Source of the DNA: Anaerovorax odorimutans DSM 5092
Lineage (GTDB): Bacteria > Bacillota > Clostridia > Peptostreptococcales > Anaerovoracaceae
Length of the DNA: 64,000 nucleotides
Direction of reading: 5' to 3'
Assembly (NCBI RefSeq): GCF_000426305.1
Contig: NZ_AUFC01000001.1
Span: forward strand, 186,001 to 250,000
The position numbers were made by a program, and so were the translations under genes. Below the pieces are notes generated by a model that saw nothing but the letters and a program-made list of their open reading frames with translations, had not been told where the DNA came from and did no database searches. Positions 62,313 to 64,000 of the stretch are shown piece after piece; the stretch's first letter is position 1; each line of letters starts with the position of its first letter.

Positions 62313-63350
62313 ATGATAAAAGAAGGAATTATTAATTTATTAAAACCAGCAGGTATGACATCCCATGATGGAGTACAATTTGTAAGAAGGATTTCAGGTA
62401 TTAAGAGAGTAGGACATACAGGAACACTTGATCCTATGGCTGTGGGAGTTTTACCTATTTGCATTGGTAGTGCTACGCGTATAACAGAATACTTAGATTT
62501 AGATTATAAAAAATACAGATGTGAAATGCAGCTTGGAATTGAGACGGACACTCAAGATATTTGGGGAGAAATTTTAAATACAAGTTCTTTTTCTGGTATA
62601 ACAAAAAAAGATATTACAAAGGTTTTAGAAGAATTTAGTGGCATTGTAGAGCAAATTCCGCCAAATTATTCAGCTGTTAAAGTAAACGGGAAGAAACTTT
62701 ATGAATATGCTAGAAAAGGACAGACAGTAACTGTGAAATCAAGAAAAATTCATATTAAAAATATAGAATTGATACGTTTTGATTCAAAATCAGGTAGGGC
62801 AACTTTTGATATAGAATGTTCAAAAGGTACTTATGTTAGGACAATTTGTCATGAGGTTGGAAATAAGCTAGGCTGTAAAGCAGCTATGAGCTGTTTGATT
62901 AGGACTGCTAGCGGAATATTTACCATAGAAGATACAATTACCATAGAAGAATTATTATCGAATAGAATTGGAGAAGATATAAAAGATCCTGTTACGGGAA
63001 AATATATTTCTTATGCAAGAATACCCCATGAAATTTTAAATAGATATATATTAAATTCAGATTATCCACTTATTCATTTTGGCAGAAGTTATGTAAACAA
63101 AGATAGAGCTTTATGGTTTATTAACGGAGGGCATTTGAAAATGTCGGAAGTTGAAATAATACAAGAACCTGAATTTAAAAATTCATTAAATTTTAATTTA
63201 AAAGAAGAATATAAAAAAGCATATAATATATATTTTAAAACTGATAAAAATGAAGATTTATTTTTAGGCGTTGCTTTTTATAATGAGCAATATAAAAAGT
63301 TGGTGGCAAATAAAATTTTTTATAATAGATCAAATGTTATCTTAAGATAA
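62313..63350 (+). CDS. truB: tRNA pseudouridine(55) synthase TruB
   Basis: 345 aa. GIINLLKPAGMTSHDGV, GHTGTLDPMAVGVLPICIG, in outline, with the catalytic Asp, and SKGTYVRTICHEVG. The C-terminal part (about 235-345) is longer than the usual PUA-like tail. It makes the universal Psi55 of tRNA. The ribosome site is weak. Confidence 0.96.
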   Translation: MIKEGIINLLKPAGMTSHDGVQFVRRISGIKRVGHTGTLDPMAVGVLPICIGSATRITEYLDLDYKKYRCEMQLGIETDTQDIWGEILNTSSFSGITKKDITKVLEEFSGIVEQIPPNYSAVKVNGKKLYEYARKGQTVTVKSRKIHIKNIELIRFDSKSGRATFDIECSKGTYVRTICHEVGNKLGCKAAMSCLIRTASGIFTIEDTITIEELLSNRIGEDIKDPVTGKYISYARIPHEILNRYILNSDYPLIHFGRSYVNKDRALWFINGGHLKMSEVEIIQEPEFKNSLNFNLKEEYKKAYNIYFKTDKNEDLFLGVAFYNEQYKKLVANKIFYNRSNVILR

Positions 63351-63463
63351 AAATATATAAAAAAAGAAATTAACACATTAAAATTAAGGCAGAATATCAG
63401 ATGAAAAATGTTTTTTAATATAACAACTTTAATTATAATTAATTAAAAAGATTGGACATAAAA

Positions 63464-64000
63464 ATGAAAATATTTAATTCAGTAGAAGAAATAAAAGATA
63501 TTGAAGAAACTGTAGTAGCGCTTGGGAATTTCGACGGAGTCCATAAGGGACATCAAGAATTAATAAGACGTACTGTAAAAAGTGCTAAAATGGCAGGACT
63601 AAAAAGTGCGGTATTTACATTTACAAATCATCCTAAAAATGTTTTAGCAGGAAAACCTGTAATTAAAAACATTTTATATCCACAAGATAAAGCAGATATA
63701 ATAGCATCTTTGCATGTTGATTATCTTTTCTCTTTAGAGTTTAACGAATATATTCAACATTTGTCTGCAAAAGATTTTATTCAAAAACTTTTGATAGATG
63801 TTTTTAAGATGAGACAAGCATATTGTGGTTTTAATTATAATTTTGGTTATAAAGCAAAAGGAAATCCACAACTTCTAATTAAAACAGGAATAAAAGAAGG
63901 ATTTGGAATTCATGTTTTAGAGCCGTTTAAAATAGATGATAATTTAGTAAGCAGTACATTTATAAGAAAACTTATAGCAGAAGGTAAAGTTGACCAGTGC
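63464..64000 (+). CDS. ribF: Riboflavin kinase/FAD synthetase, N-terminal part (3' end outside window)
   Basis: Open from ATG 63464 to the window edge (179 codons), with no stop. The adenylyltransferase signature VALGNFDGVHKGHQELI, in outline, then TFTNHPKNVLAGKP and STFIRKLIAEGKVD, are those of RibF. It makes FMN and FAD. The kinase domain lies beyond the window. Confidence 0.95.
   Translation, partial: MKIFNSVEEIKDIEETVVALGNFDGVHKGHQELIRRTVKSAKMAGLKSAVFTFTNHPKNVLAGKPVIKNILYPQDKADIIASLHVDYLFSLEFNEYIQHLSAKDFIQKLLIDVFKMRQAYCGFNYNFGYKAKGNPQLLIKTGIKEGFGIHVLEPFKIDDNLVSSTFIRKLIAEGKVDQC

Overview
The window is a strongly AT-rich piece of a Gram-positive, low-GC chromosome. Gene order and protein families point to an anaerobic member of the Clostridia: prpC-prkC-rsgA-rpe, ylxM-ffh-rpsP-khpA-rimM-trmD, ylmE-sepF-ylmG-divIVA-lspA-rluD, yicC-gmk-rpoZ, rpsB-tsf-pyrH-frr-uppS-cdsA-dxr-rseP-ispG-polC, and rimP-nusA-ylxR-ylxQ-infB-rbfA-nrnA-truB-ribF. 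PolC, PrkC with PASTA repeats, YlxM, SepF, DivIVA and RqcH are Firmicutes markers. A possible Gin-type protein hints at a spore former. No rRNA, tRNA, CRISPR array, insertion sequence or phage gene was seen. I did not identify the species.

Layout. 1-3778: end of the PP2C phosphatase gene, PASTA kinase, RsgA and Rpe, closed by two tandem terminators. 3939-10645: an accessory operon with its own promoter, encoding a compact Tad/type IV pilus-like machine: SAF-domain CpaB-like protein, MinD/CpaE-like protein, CpaF-like ATPase, two TadB/TadC-like membrane proteins, four small single-TM pilin-like proteins and a permuted papain-fold hydrolase. No prepilin peptidase gene is in it. 10654-15231: thrS (no T-box visible), a DUF2007-like protein and an ECF sigma/anti-sigma pair. 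15289-22399 (minus strand): two GntR-ABC ATPase-permease modules flanking an HI0933-type flavoprotein. 22619-27487: sppA and the SRP/ribosome-maturation block. 27583-32988: an HlyD-like adaptor followed by the division/lspA/rluD block and a flavin reductase. 33099-37965: a tiny zinc-ribbon protein, an alpha/beta hydrolase, rqcH, yicC, gmk and rpoZ. 38222-41847: a polar amino-acid ABC transporter, tcdA and a stand-alone LytTR regulator. 41853-64000: translation, lipid and isoprenoid genes, replication polymerase PolC, then the nusA-infB block, running out of the window inside ribF.

How it works together. Most of the window is housekeeping: ribosome assembly (RsgA, RimM, RimP, RbfA, KhpA), translation factors, protein targeting and membrane proteolysis (Ffh, LspA, SppA, RseP), envelope precursors (Dxr, IspG, UppS, CdsA) and division (SepF, DivIVA). 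The points most worth following are the minimal Tad-like operon, a PolC that seems to have lost its proofreading exonuclease domain, a structured rpsB leader, a GntR operator laid over a promoter -10 box, and several tiny unannotated proteins.
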